Part shown: in pieces, positions 35,154-43,883 of the stretch
How positions within the stretch are numbered: the first letter of the stretch is position 1
Layout of the letters: every line of letters starts with the position of its first letter
DNA from: Microbacterium luteolum
Lineage (GTDB): Bacteria > Actinomycetota > Actinomycetes > Actinomycetales > Microbacteriaceae
DNA: 64,000 nucleotides
Reading direction: 5' to 3'
NCBI RefSeq assembly: GCF_039533965.1
Contig: NZ_BAAAUN010000001.1
Location: 2,888,950 to 2,952,949 of the forward strand
Made by a program: the position numbers and the translations under genes
The notes under the pieces: model-generated
What the model was told of the DNA's origin: nothing
What the model saw: the letters and a program-made list of their open reading frames with translations, nothing else
The model's database searches: none

Positions 35154-36049
35154 GCCGCCCCGAGGTGAACCGCGTCCATCGCGTCGAGGTCGTCGAGGTC
35201 GAGCGGCTGACGCCCGGCATGGTCCGCATCGTCTTCGCCGGCGACGGTCTGGAGGGCTTCCTCTCCTCCGGAGTGGGCGACGAGTACCTGCGGCTGTTCC
35301 TGCCGAAGGCGGGTCATGACGAGCCCGTGCTCCCGTCGCCGACCGCGGACGGCTACTGGGAGTTCCCGGAGGGTGTCGACTCCACCGAGGTGCGCACGTA
35401 CACCGTGCGGTCGTGGGATGCCGTGTTCGGCCGTCTCGTGATCGACTTCGTCGTGCACGAGGGCGGCATCGCCGCCACCTGGGCGCTCGGAGCCCAGCCG
35501 GGCCACGTCGTCGGGGTGAACACCCCGCGCGGTCTGTACGACCCGCCCGAGGGCATCCGCTGGCAGCTGCTCGTCGCCGACGCGACGGGGCTTCCCGCCG
35601 CACTGCGCCTGGCCGAGCAGGCTCCGGCAGGCGTGCGCACGCGAGTGGTGCTGGAGGTCGGCGAGCCGGCCGACGAGCAGCGCGTCGACTTGCCGGCCGA
35701 CGTCGAGCTCACCTGGGTGCACGGCGGCAACGGCCACGGCCCGAGCCGCGTCGAGGACATCGTGCGCGCGAGCGAGTTCCCCCGTGAACCCGGCTACGTC
35801 TGGGTCGCGGGCGAGACCCGCGTGACCCGCGGGGTGCGCAAGCATCTGCGTCACGAGCTCCGGCTGCCGTCCACGGCGTACAAGGTCGTCGGCTACTGGA
35901 CCGCGAATTCGGAGCAATGGAGCGAGCGCTTCGAATCGCTCCCCGACACGGTCCGTGATCGGCTGCGCGCGATGTGGGATGACGAGACGCGCGATGCCGA
36001 AGAGGTCGAAGACGAGTACGAGGCCACCCTTGAGGCTCACGGACTCTGA
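35150..36049 (+). CDS. Siderophore-interacting protein (ferric-siderophore reductase)
   Basis: A 299-residue SIP-family flavoprotein (ViuB/YqjH-like). The FAD motif VRTYTVRSWD is clear, followed by FVVHEGGIAATWALGAQPGHVVGV, the NADPH-side LLVADATGLPAALRLAEQAP and the C-terminal VVGYWT signature. It reduces ferric siderophore in the cytoplasm to release iron. GTG at 35150 overlaps the previous stop (GTGA). Confidence 0.9.
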   Translation: MSRPEVNRVHRVEVVEVERLTPGMVRIVFAGDGLEGFLSSGVGDEYLRLFLPKAGHDEPVLPSPTADGYWEFPEGVDSTEVRTYTVRSWDAVFGRLVIDFVVHEGGIAATWALGAQPGHVVGVNTPRGLYDPPEGIRWQLLVADATGLPAALRLAEQAPAGVRTRVVLEVGEPADEQRVDLPADVELTWVHGGNGHGPSRVEDIVRASEFPREPGYVWVAGETRVTRGVRKHLRHELRLPSTAYKVVGYWTANSEQWSERFESLPDTVRDRLRAMWDDETRDAEEVEDEYEATLEAHGL

Positions 36050-37124
36050 GATCGCGCCGCCTCGGGAGGTCGCAGAGCAACCGGTGCAGACGAGCGAGGC
36101 CGCGGACAATGCGCGCGCAGCGATATCCGTCTCACGCCGGCGGCGGATGCTGGGCTTCGCGCTCGCGGTCGGCGCCCTCGCGACGTGCATCCTGCTGAGC
36201 TTCACGATCGGCTCCCAGCAGCTCTCGATCGAGCAGATCGTCGCCGCGCTGCAGGGGGCCGACAGTGAGGCGTGGACCATCATCCGCGACCTCCGCGGAC
36301 CGCGCACGGCGCTCGGCATCCTCGTGGGGGCGGCGCTCGGCATCGCCGGGGCGCTGATGCAGGCGTTCACCCGGAACCCGCTGGCCGACCCCGGCATCCT
36401 CGGGGTCAACGCGGGCGCGGCATTCGCCGTGGCCGCCGGCGCGGCGGCTTTCGGTATCACCACCCTGTCGGGCACGATCTGGTTCGCGCTCCTCGGTGCG
36501 GTCGCCACGACGTTCGCGGTGTGGGCGATCGGCGCCTCCGGGCGTCGCGGCGTCGACCCGCTGCGGATCACGCTCGCGGGTGTCGCGATCGGCGCCTTCC
36601 TCAGCGGCATCACCTCGGGCATCACGCTCCTGCTCCCGGAGGTCTTCGACCGGATGCGCGGCTGGAACGCCGGCAGCATCGCCAGCACGCCGTCCGCGCA
36701 GATCGGATGGGTGCTGCCGTTCCTGCTCGTCGGCTTCGTGCTCGCCTTCGCGGTGGCGCGACCGCTGAACGCGGTAGCGCTCGGCGACGACCTCGCGGTC
36801 TCGCTGGGCTCACGGATCGTGCGCACCCGCGTGCTCGCGATCATCGCGGCGACGCTGCTGTGCGCGGCTGCGACCGCTGTCGCCGGACCCATCGGCTTCG
36901 TCGGCCTCATGGTGCCGCACGCCGTCCGCTGGTTCACCGGGCCGGACCAGCGCTGGATCTTCGCCGGAAGCCTGATCGCCGCTCCCGTGCTCGTGCTCGC
37001 GAGCGACATCGTCGGTCGGGTCGTGCTGCGCAGCGGCGAACTGCCCGTCGGCATCGTGACCGCGTTCGTCGGGGCACCCGTGCTGATCATGCTCGTCCGC
37101 CGCCGAGGGGCGAGCGCCCTGTGA
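36030..37124 (+). CDS. FecCD-family siderophore permease (first)
   Basis: A FecCD permease of about 364 residues with roughly ten membrane helices. Family motifs: LRGPRTALGILVGAALGIAGALMQAFTRNPLADPGILGVNAGAA and AVAGPIGFVGLMVPHAVRW. The first 35 residues are hydrophilic. Start is uncertain: TTG at 36030 has GAGG 6 nt upstream and overlaps the end of the SIP gene; the reading frame is open further 5' but inside the SIP gene. It pairs with the next permease as a heterodimer. Confidence 0.85.
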   Translation: MRLTDSEIAPPREVAEQPVQTSEAADNARAAISVSRRRRMLGFALAVGALATCILLSFTIGSQQLSIEQIVAALQGADSEAWTIIRDLRGPRTALGILVGAALGIAGALMQAFTRNPLADPGILGVNAGAAFAVAAGAAAFGITTLSGTIWFALLGAVATTFAVWAIGASGRRGVDPLRITLAGVAIGAFLSGITSGITLLLPEVFDRMRGWNAGSIASTPSAQIGWVLPFLLVGFVLAFAVARPLNAVALGDDLAVSLGSRIVRTRVLAIIAATLLCAAATAVAGPIGFVGLMVPHAVRWFTGPDQRWIFAGSLIAAPVLVLASDIVGRVVLRSGELPVGIVTAFVGAPVLIMLVRRRGASAL

Positions 37125-38176
37125 GCGTGCACATCGAGCGCGGTCACCGCACCTGGCTTCTGCGATCGCGGGGCGGCGGCATCAGCATCCTCCTCCGGCG
37201 CCGCCCGGTTATCGTCGTGGCGGCGCTGCTGCTCGCCGCGGCGGCGGTGGCCGTCGTGAGTCTCGGCGTCGGCGACTACGTCGTGCCGATCCCCGACGTC
37301 GTCGCCACCGTCTTCGGCTTCGGCGACTCGCGTTCGCAGCTGGTCGTGTGGGGATGGCGGATGCCGCGCGTGCTGCTCGCGCTCGCGCTGGGCGCCGCGC
37401 TGGGCGCGGCCGGCGCGATCTTCCAGTCGCTGACGCGCAACCCTCTCGGCAGTCCCGACATCATCGGCTTCGACTCGGGTGCGTACGTCGGCGCGCTGCT
37501 GGTCATCACGACCGTCGGCACCGGGTACCTCGCGGTCGCCGGCGGAGCGCTCGTGGGGGGACTCGCGACCGCCTTGCTCGTGTACGTGCTGGCGTATCGG
37601 CGAGGGTTCCAAGGATTCCGGCTGATCATCGTCGGCATCGCCGTCTCCGCCATGCTCGCCTCGGTGAGCACGTGGGTCATCCTCAACACCGACCTGAACA
37701 TCGCCCTCGCGGCATCGGCGTGGGGGAGCGGCTCACTCAACGCGGTCGGCTGGGCGCAGGCGACTCCCGCCGTCGTGATCCTGGTCGCGCTGTGGGGCGT
37801 CGCCGCCGTCCTGTCCCGCGGCATGCACGCCCTCGAGGTCGGTGACGATGCGGCGGTCGCGCTGGGTGTGCGGACCGGGCGGGTACGGCTGCGACTGGTC
37901 GTGCTCGGCGTCGCGTTCACGGCGACGGCCACCGCGGCGGCAGGGCCGATCGCCTTCGTGTCGCTCGCCGCCCCGCAGCTGGCACGCCGCCTGACCCGCT
38001 CCGCCGGCGTCACGCTGTCGGGCTCGGCCGCGATGGGGGCGCTGCTGCTCGTCGTGAGCGATCTGATCGCGCAGCGGATCTTCGCGCCATCGCAGCTCCC
38101 CGTCGGCGTGATCACCGTCGCGCTAGGCGGGGCCTATCTCATCTGGTTGCTGATCTCGGAGGCGAGAAGACGATGA
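37121..38176 (+). CDS. FecCD-family siderophore permease (second)
   Basis: A 351-residue partner permease: WRMPRVLLALALGAALGAAGAIFQSLTRNPLGSPDIIGFDSGAY is the FecCD signature, with AAAGPIAFVSLAAPQLARRL near the C terminus. Begins with GTG at 37121 in a GTGA overlap with the first permease. About ten membrane helices. Forms the membrane channel of the siderophore importer. Confidence 0.9.
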   Translation: MSVHIERGHRTWLLRSRGGGISILLRRRPVIVVAALLLAAAAVAVVSLGVGDYVVPIPDVVATVFGFGDSRSQLVVWGWRMPRVLLALALGAALGAAGAIFQSLTRNPLGSPDIIGFDSGAYVGALLVITTVGTGYLAVAGGALVGGLATALLVYVLAYRRGFQGFRLIIVGIAVSAMLASVSTWVILNTDLNIALAASAWGSGSLNAVGWAQATPAVVILVALWGVAAVLSRGMHALEVGDDAAVALGVRTGRVRLRLVVLGVAFTATATAAAGPIAFVSLAAPQLARRLTRSAGVTLSGSAAMGALLLVVSDLIAQRIFAPSQLPVGVITVALGGAYLIWLLISEARRR

Positions 38177-38997
38177 CCGACACTGCTGTGGACCGCCTGG
38201 GCGTCGAGCGAGGGCCCGAGGCGCGACTGCGCGCGCGGGACGTCACCCTGGGCTACGACCGACGCGTCATCGCCAACGGCCTGACCGTCGACATCCCCAC
38301 CGGATCGTTCACGGTCGTCATCGGGCCGAACGCATGCGGCAAGTCGACGCTCCTGCGTGCGCTCGCGCGGGTGATGAAGCCGTCGGCGGGATCCATCCTG
38401 CTCGACGGGCGGGAGATCGCGGAGTACCCGGCGAAGGAGGTCGCCCGTCGGCTCGGACTGCTGCCGCAGACCTCGATCGCCCCGGAAGGCATCACGGTGG
38501 CCGACCTCGTGGCGCGGGGACGGCATCCTCATCAGGGGGTCTTCCGCCAGTGGACGACGGCTGACGAACTGGCCGTGGCCGAGGCGCTCGTCGCGACCAA
38601 CACCGCCGATCTCGCCGCGCGTCAGGTCGAGGAGCTCTCCGGAGGGCAGCGGCAGCGGGTGTGGGTCGCCATGGTGCTGGCGCAGGAGACGCCGCTTCTG
38701 CTCCTCGACGAGCCGACCACGTTCCTCGACATCGCGCATCAGTACGAGCTGCTCGAGCTGCTGCGTCGCCTGCACGACCAGGGCGGACGAACCCTGGTCG
38801 CCGTGCTGCACGATCTGAATCAGGCGGCGCGGTACGCCGACCACCTCATCGTGATGCGCGACGGGCGGGTGATCACGACGGGCGCCCCGGATGAGGTGAT
38901 GACCGAGCAGCTGATCGAGGAGGTCTTCGGGCTGCCATGCACGATCATCCCCGATCCGCACACCGGCTCGCCGCTCGTGGTCCCGCGGCCGCGGTAG
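38173..38997 (+). CDS. Siderophore ABC importer ATPase (FecE/FhuC type)
   Basis: A 274-residue ATPase: Walker A VIGPNACGKSTLLRALARVM, Q-loop LGLLPQTSIAPEGI, signature LSGGQRQRVWVAMVLAQ, Walker B LLLLDEPTTFLDIAHQ and switch histidine VLHDLNQAARYAD. The VWVAMVLAQ after the signature is typical of iron-siderophore ATPases. Last gene of the operon (ATGA overlap with the second permease). Confidence 0.93.
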   Translation: MTDTAVDRLGVERGPEARLRARDVTLGYDRRVIANGLTVDIPTGSFTVVIGPNACGKSTLLRALARVMKPSAGSILLDGREIAEYPAKEVARRLGLLPQTSIAPEGITVADLVARGRHPHQGVFRQWTTADELAVAEALVATNTADLAARQVEELSGGQRQRVWVAMVLAQETPLLLLDEPTTFLDIAHQYELLELLRRLHDQGGRTLVAVLHDLNQAARYADHLIVMRDGRVITTGAPDEVMTEQLIEEVFGLPCTIIPDPHTGSPLVVPRPR

Positions 38998-39000
38998 GTT

Positions 39001-39924
39001 CTACGGCGTCGGGGTTCCGAAGACGGGCATCTCGAGCGCTGCGGCCCACGCCGTCCCGGACGTGGACGACAGCGCCGTCACGCGAACGTAGCGTGCCGTC
39101 TGCGGCGCGAAGTTCGCGAACTGCCAGGCAGTCGTCTGCTGCCACTCGCCGCTCGCCACCGTGGTGTAGGTCTGTCCGTCACCCGACAGCTCCACCGTGT
39201 AGGCCTTGATCATCGCATTCGTGAAAGCGCGCGAGAGATAGCCGATGCCATCGACGGATTGCTGTCGACCGAGGTCGAACGTGAGGATGTGGGGGAACAC
39301 CGTGGTCGGCTGGGTCGCCCAGCGGCTGACCCAGCCGGTTGCCGCGTTGTCATCATTCGCGTATGTCGCCGGCGCGAATTCGCGGACGAGCTCCTCCGAC
39401 GATGCCGTCACCGTGATCTGCGAGGGGAGGATGCGCGAGCGCACGACATCGAACGTGCAGGCGTCCACCCAACCCGACTTCCAGCCTCCGGGTCCGGAGA
39501 ACCGCACGGCGAATGTCCGCTTGTCGCCGAGCGAGCCCCCCAATGGTGCGCCGCTGATCTCGGTGGAATAGGCGCTCGCGCTCCCCGTCGTGCTGATCGT
39601 GGTGACGGAGTTCGCGGAGATCGTCTCGTAGGCGCCCTGATTCGTGCGCTGCCCGAATTCCGCATTGGTGCTCGAGTACCCGGTCACCCCGGCAGGCACC
39701 CGCCACGACAGCGTCACCCGATTGACGCCGAGGGCGCCGTTGCGCGTCGTGCACGGACTCGCCGCGGGAGAGGGGACCGTGAGTGCGCTGAAGCTGGCTC
39801 GGGATTGCTCGCTGTCGATCCACGATGCATCTGTGAGCGGGGGCGAGGAGGCGAACTGCGCCCCGGCGAGCGCGACCACAGCGGTCAGAGCGAGCAGCAG
39901 GCGACGCCGACGTCGGATGTTCAC
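39001..39924 (-). CDS. Exported discoidin (F5/8C)-like domain protein
   Basis: A 307-residue secreted protein, last gene of the SipW-type operon. N terminus NIRRRRRLLLALTAVVALAGAQF is a signal, followed by TDASWIDSEQSRASFSA, which resembles the DxE start of SipW-processed proteins. The C-terminal half (ANDDNAATGWVSRWATQPTTVFPHILTFDLGRQQSVDGIGYLSRA, then TARYVRVTALS) is a galactose-binding, coagulation factor 5/8 C-like fold. It may bind a glycan or matrix component. GTG at 39924 overlaps the previous stop (GTGA). Confidence 0.72.
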   Translation of the reverse strand: MNIRRRRRLLLALTAVVALAGAQFASSPPLTDASWIDSEQSRASFSALTVPSPAASPCTTRNGALGVNRVTLSWRVPAGVTGYSSTNAEFGQRTNQGAYETISANSVTTISTTGSASAYSTEISGAPLGGSLGDKRTFAVRFSGPGGWKSGWVDACTFDVVRSRILPSQITVTASSEELVREFAPATYANDDNAATGWVSRWATQPTTVFPHILTFDLGRQQSVDGIGYLSRAFTNAMIKAYTVELSGDGQTYTTVASGEWQQTTAWQFANFAPQTARYVRVTALSSTSGTAWAAALEMPVFGTPTP

Positions 39925-40553
39925 GTCGGTTCCTCACGGTCTCTGCGACGCACGACGCCGATGACTGTCGAGCCCAGAACGATGAGGAGCATCGCTGCAA
40001 CGAGGAGCCAGGTCGCGGGCGCGGATGATCCCGTCGTCGCCAGGCCGCCGTCGGGATGCGCTGCGATGCTCTCCTGCCCGGCCTGCGCGACAACAGTGAG
40101 CTGCGTGCTCTCGGTGCTTGCGACGCCCAGCGAGACCGAGAGTCTGAGGTGAGCGACATCGGACGTCGGGAACGTGAGGAGCAGTTCCGCTTCGCCGGTA
40201 CGCGGCACGGCCCAGGCTGATTTCAGGGATGTGGTCTCTCCTGCGCAGCCGGCCGGCTGCCAGTCCACGGTGCAGCGTGCGATGTCGACGAGGAGTGGCG
40301 CACCTCCCTCGGCGCTCATGCTGAGGCGCACGATCGCGGGTTCCGGTGCGTTCGCGCTCACATCGACGCTCCACTGCACGGGCTCGCCGGGAATGAGCGT
40401 CGAGGCGGCATCCCAATCGGCGATCGATACGATCCGCAGCACCTCTCCCTGGATCACTTCGGTGGTCGTCGCCGCGGAGGCCGCCTCAGAGCCGAGGAGA
40501 CCGCCGAGCAGCACGACCGTGGCCGACGTCACCAGCAGCCGCCGCGGATTCAT
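39921..40553 (-). CDS. Secreted protein with LATTG sortase-like anchor
   Basis: A 210-residue protein: signal peptide (LLVTSATVVLLGGLLGSEAASAA), an exported beta-type domain with two cysteines (ARCTVDWQPAGCAGE), and at the C terminus GLATTGSSAPA, a hydrophobic helix and the charged tail RRRDREEPT. LAxTG plus helix plus Arg tail is the class E-like sortase anchor used by high-GC actinobacteria. Overlaps the signal peptidase stop (ATGA). Could be the wall-attachment subunit of the fibre encoded by this operon. Confidence 0.72.
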   Translation of the reverse strand: MNPRRLLVTSATVVLLGGLLGSEAASAATTTEVIQGEVLRIVSIADWDAASTLIPGEPVQWSVDVSANAPEPAIVRLSMSAEGGAPLLVDIARCTVDWQPAGCAGETTSLKSAWAVPRTGEAELLLTFPTSDVAHLRLSVSLGVASTESTQLTVVAQAGQESIAAHPDGGLATTGSSAPATWLLVAAMLLIVLGSTVIGVVRRRDREEPT

Positions 40554-41128
40554 GGCTGCTCTCCGTCACCCACGCCGGTGCGCCGGCGTCCTCGGGGCCA
40601 GAATGCCCACAGCACCAGCGCTGCCGCCGCGACCGTCACCCCGCCGAGCACGACCGGGTTGCCCATGGCCGCGATCGCCGGCGCCAGCCCGGGGATCGCG
40701 AATCGTACGATGCGCACGGATGTGACTGTGTGCGGCGATGGATCGTCCTGCGCGTTGGCGTCGCCGCGCAGAGTGACCAGGCGTTCCTTCGGCGTCGAAC
40801 CTGCTTCGACCGAGGTCACGCGATGCGTGATCGGGAGCGTGCCGGGGCGATCCACGGTGACGACGTCGCCGACGCTGATCTCGGATGCCGGGATCAGCTG
40901 CACGATCGCCACGGAGCCCGCGGGGATGGTCGGAGACATCGATCCGGTGCGGAACATGATGAGAGTCACGTTCGCGGTCATGGCCAGCACCACCAGCACG
41001 ATGCAGAGCGCCCCGAGTCCAGCGGCGATCCAGAGCACGATGTCCGTCAGCACGCCGCTGATCCGGCCCGTCGAGCGAGAGCCTGGGGCGCGCGTGCGCT
41101 GAAGTGCCTGCGTCGCCGGCGTGTCCAT
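40550..41128 (-). CDS. SipW-type (ER-type) signal peptidase I
   Basis: A 192-residue membrane peptidase. After a first helix (VLWIAAGLGALCIVLVVLAM) comes the catalytic serine in FRTGSMSPTIPAGSV. The usual catalytic lysine is replaced by histidine in PITHRVTSVEAG, and the GD box is LRGDANAQDD, the layout of SipW and eukaryotic signal peptidases. A second helix lies at the C terminus. It likely cleaves the special signal peptides of the two proteins encoded upstream. ATG at 41128 has GGAG 6 nt upstream; ATG at 41134 is possible. Confidence 0.87.
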   Translation of the reverse strand: MDTPATQALQRTRAPGSRSTGRISGVLTDIVLWIAAGLGALCIVLVVLAMTANVTLIMFRTGSMSPTIPAGSVAIVQLIPASEISVGDVVTVDRPGTLPITHRVTSVEAGSTPKERLVTLRGDANAQDDPSPHTVTSVRIVRFAIPGLAPAIAAMGNPVVLGGVTVAAAALVLWAFWPRGRRRTGVGDGEQP

Positions 41129-41183
41129 GCTCATCTCCGATCTCTTCTTCTCATCCCTGCGGCGACCTGACGAGGCGAGCACC

Positions 41184-41819
41184 TCAGCCCGACGTAGCGG
41201 TGAACTCCCAGGCGGCCGTCAGCGTCGTCCCCTGCGCGGCGGTGGGCGTTCCCGCCGGCAGTGTCACCTCGAAGCAGTAATTGACCTGATTGGCGCCGTT
41301 CGCGGACAGCGCCTGCGTCGATGTCGAACCGACGGTGAGCGGTGATCCCGCCGCCAGTCCCGCCAGCGCGGTTCCGGCAGCGAAGTTGGCGGCGTTGCAG
41401 GTCGTCTGGCTGATCGTGCGCACGCTGTAGGTCAGATACGCGCCGAGGCCGGCGTTGTTCGACGCGTTCGCGCGGAGTTGCACGGCGCCGGCCATCGAGG
41501 GATTCACCGTCTTGACGCTGAACAGAGCGTAGACGGCGTCGCCCGGCGACATCGCCGACGCGACGGCGGGGACGGCGAACGACAGCGTCGCGGCTGCCGG
41601 AGCGGTGGCGTGCTGCGAGAAGGTGGCGCCATCCGTCGCGCCCTGGATGTTGAAGGTGCCGGCGGTGAAGGTCGCGCCTCCGTATTCGGAGTCGTTCCAG
41701 GCGGCCAGCGTGCTGGACACTCCGATTCCCAGCACCAGGCCGCACGCGAGAACAGCCCGCGCTCTTCGGAGCCGCCATCGCCTCGGCGTCATACCGACCG
41801 AGGTGACCCGTTCCTGCAT
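41184..41819 (-). CDS. TasA/CalY-like protein with SipW-dependent signal (second copy)
   Basis: A 211-residue exported protein. Signal segment RRARAVLACGLVLGIGVSSTLAAWNDSE matches the alternate-type signal peptide read by SipW-like peptidases (cleavage before the W-x-D/N-S/D-x-E stretch). The mature part is a beta-rich domain starting YGGATFTAGTFNIQG and ending TLTAAWEFTATSG. It is a tandem paralogue of the next gene. TasA-like proteins polymerise into surface fibres. ATG at 41819 is 2 bp after the preceding stop; ATG at 41792 is an alternative. Confidence 0.78.
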   Translation of the reverse strand: MQERVTSVGMTPRRWRLRRARAVLACGLVLGIGVSSTLAAWNDSEYGGATFTAGTFNIQGATDGATFSQHATAPAAATLSFAVPAVASAMSPGDAVYALFSVKTVNPSMAGAVQLRANASNNAGLGAYLTYSVRTISQTTCNAANFAAGTALAGLAAGSPLTVGSTSTQALSANGANQVNYCFEVTLPAGTPTAAQGTTLTAAWEFTATSG

Positions 41820-41821
41820 GA

Positions 41822-42442
41822 TCAGTTCGGTGTCGAGGTCGCGGTGAACTCCCACGTCGCCGAGCCTGTCGCACCCTGCGTGATGGTTGCTGCGGCCGTC
41901 ACGGCGAAGCACAGCTGGACAGCGGTCCCCGGCGTCCCGATCGCTGCGCCTTTGGCAAGCGGCACAGCGGTCGCACCGGTGAGTGCGCTCAACGTCGGGC
42001 CCGAGGCGATCACGGTTCCCGCTGCGGAGGCGTCGCACACGGCGTCCGGTGCGATCGCCCGGATCGTGTAGGAGAGATTCGCCTCGTTGCCGCCGGTGCC
42101 TGCTGTGATCGTGTCGGGCACGAGCGTGGCGTTGTTGCTCGTGGTGCCGTCCAGGCGCACCCACAGGGGTGCGTAGACCACGTCGCCGGGTGACAGTGCT
42201 GTGGCGGCGGGGAGTGAGAATGCCAGCGTCGCGGCTGCATCGCCGCGATCGACGTTGTGGTCGACGTAGCCGGCGGTGGCGCTCGTGACCGACCCTTGAA
42301 GGTTGAAGGATCCGGCGGTGAAGGTGCCGGTGGCGAATTCGGAATCGTTCCACGCGGCCAATGTGACGGCGGCGCCGATGCCGAGCACGAGACCTCCCGC
42401 CAACACGGCCAGGACCTTTCGTCGATCTGTCTTGGTGGACAT
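41822..42442 (-). CDS. TasA/CalY-like protein with SipW-dependent signal (first copy)
   Basis: A 206-residue exported protein, first gene of the operon. VLAVLAGGLVLGIGAAVTLAAWNDSEFATGTFTAGSFNLQG is signal plus start of the mature part; the end ATWEFTATSTPN repeats the pattern of its neighbour. GGGAG lies 8 nt before the ATG. Two cysteines in the mature part (AVCDAS, VQLCFAV) may form a disulfide, as in the paralogue. Probably a fibre or matrix subunit. Confidence 0.78.
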   Translation of the reverse strand: MSTKTDRRKVLAVLAGGLVLGIGAAVTLAAWNDSEFATGTFTAGSFNLQGSVTSATAGYVDHNVDRGDAAATLAFSLPAATALSPGDVVYAPLWVRLDGTTSNNATLVPDTITAGTGGNEANLSYTIRAIAPDAVCDASAAGTVIASGPTLSALTGATAVPLAKGAAIGTPGTAVQLCFAVTAAATITQGATGSATWEFTATSTPN

Positions 42443-42507
42443 GGCGGTTCTCCCTTGAATCTCATGGCGGTAATACCGAGATTCTGGACGCGTCGGACCG
42501 AAATACT

Positions 42508-42536
42508 GATATAAAGCGTGCGACCGGGACCGGCCA
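42508..42536 (-). promoter_or_regulatory. AT-rich candidate promoter of the SipW operon
   Basis: On the minus strand TGGCCG (42536-42531), 17 bp, TATATC (42513-42508), in the most AT-rich stretch of this gap (AAATACTGATATAAAG). The -35 is weak. Confidence 0.3.
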
Positions 42537-42578
42537 GACGATCGAGAGAGACTGCACCGTCGAAGACTCTAGATTCTT

Positions 42579-42598
42579 GAAATCGATTTCGCTACATT
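42579..42598 (+). promoter_or_regulatory. GAAATCGATTTC operator with -10 box, site 1
   Basis: Perfect 12-bp palindrome GAAATCGATTTC (42579-42590) followed by the -10-like TACATT (42593-42598) and 6 nt to the ATG at 42605. A LacI-type repressor bound here would cover the promoter. The transcript would be leaderless. Confidence 0.75.
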
Positions 42599-42604
42599 CG
42601 GGGC

Positions 42605-43753
42605 ATGCATCGTCGCACAGCATCATCCCGGCGCGCCCTGGTCGCCGCATCGGTCGTCGTCGTTCTCGGGTTGCCCGGATGCGCGGGAGGCGGACCGCCG
42701 TCCGTCGATCCGGACCCCGACAAGCCCTTCGTGCTGGAGGGCGTCTCGAAGCTCACCGAGATCGCGCAGCTCACCGGTCCGGATGCCATGAACGACACGG
42801 CATCCTTCTCCGTCGCCGGTACGGATCTGGGCTCGATGGTGAACGTCGGCGACAAGACGTTCTTCTTCTTCGGCGACACGTTCGGCGAGCGGGACCCCGA
42901 GTCCATCGGCGGCCAGGGCGGCTTCTGGAGGTCGAACGTCGCGGCCTGGACGACCGACGACGACCCCACGGACGGCATCGACTTCGAGGGGTGGGTGGAA
43001 GACGACATCGGGCTCGCGGGAGCGCTGATCGAAGGCGATCACGACGCCAACGGGGCCGGCGGAGAGGTGACGAAGATCCCCACTTGCGGCTTCGCGATCG
43101 GCGAGACGATCTATGTGTCGTACATGTCGGTGAAGTTCTGGGGCGAGCCCGGCGCCTGGGATGCGAACCGCTCCGCGCTCATCGTCTCGCGGGATGACGG
43201 CAGGACCTGGTCCCCGGTCGACGGCGTCGAGTGGCCAGGGGACTCGAACTTCATCCAGTTCGCGACCGCGCAGGTGACGGAGGGCGGCGAGGACTGGATC
43301 TACTTCTGGTCGATCCCCTCGGGCCGGTTCGGCGGCGTCCAGCTGATGCGCGTGCGCGCCACGGAGGCGGCGGTCGAGGACCCGTCGGCGTACTCGTACT
43401 TCGCCGGGCTCGACGGCGATGCGCCGCAGTGGAGCGACGAGATGAGGGATGCGGAGACGATCGTCGACGGCACTATCGGCGAGCTCTCGGTGATGTGGTC
43501 GACCTATCTCGAACGCTGGATCATGACCTATTCGGATGCCGGCAGCGCCTACATCCGCGAGGGCATCACGCCGTGGGGACCATGGGGTGAGGCCATCGAG
43601 CTCGTGCCCGGATCGGAGTATCCGGGGCTGTATTCGCCGTACCTGAATCCGCGCTACGTCACGGAGGACGGTCGCCGCATCCACTTCACGCTCTCGCTCT
43701 GGGATCCGTACAACGTGTTCTGGTTCTCGGCCGACCTGGAACGCGCCGACTGA
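42605..43753 (+). CDS. DUF4185 (GH183) lipoprotein, probable endo-D-arabinanase
   Basis: A 382-residue lipoprotein: signal RALVAASVVVVLGLPGC with lipobox LPGC, then a five-bladed-propeller-like DUF4185 domain with the conserved KTFFFFGDTFGE, LIVSRDDGRTWSPV and SPYLNPRYV segments. DUF4185 proteins are glycoside hydrolase family 183, shown to be endo-acting on mycobacterial D-arabinan, including enzymes from Microbacterium. The cell-surface location fits the first cut of arabinogalactan or lipoarabinomannan. Regulated by the palindrome immediately upstream. Activity is inferred from family and context. Confidence 0.83.
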   Translation: MHRRTASSRRALVAASVVVVLGLPGCAGGGPPSVDPDPDKPFVLEGVSKLTEIAQLTGPDAMNDTASFSVAGTDLGSMVNVGDKTFFFFGDTFGERDPESIGGQGGFWRSNVAAWTTDDDPTDGIDFEGWVEDDIGLAGALIEGDHDANGAGGEVTKIPTCGFAIGETIYVSYMSVKFWGEPGAWDANRSALIVSRDDGRTWSPVDGVEWPGDSNFIQFATAQVTEGGEDWIYFWSIPSGRFGGVQLMRVRATEAAVEDPSAYSYFAGLDGDAPQWSDEMRDAETIVDGTIGELSVMWSTYLERWIMTYSDAGSAYIREGITPWGPWGEAIELVPGSEYPGLYSPYLNPRYVTEDGRRIHFTLSLWDPYNVFWFSADLERAD

Positions 43754-43775
43754 AATATCGCGAGGCCTGTTTCCC

Positions 43776-43804
43776 TTGCGCATGAAATCGATTTCGCCTA
43801 CTCT
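43776..43804 (+). promoter_or_regulatory. Promoter with central GAAATCGATTTC operator, site 2
   Basis: TTGCGC (43776-43781) and TACTCT (43799-43804), 17 bp apart, with the perfect palindrome GAAATCGATTTC at 43784-43795 filling the spacer. Drives the ABC importer and second GH183 gene. Confidence 0.8.
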
Positions 43805-43883
43805 GGCGCTACCCGATCACTGAGGATCGATCGGCCTGCACAGCAGCGACTCGATGAGGAGTCTGTTCCCTGAGGAGGAACCA

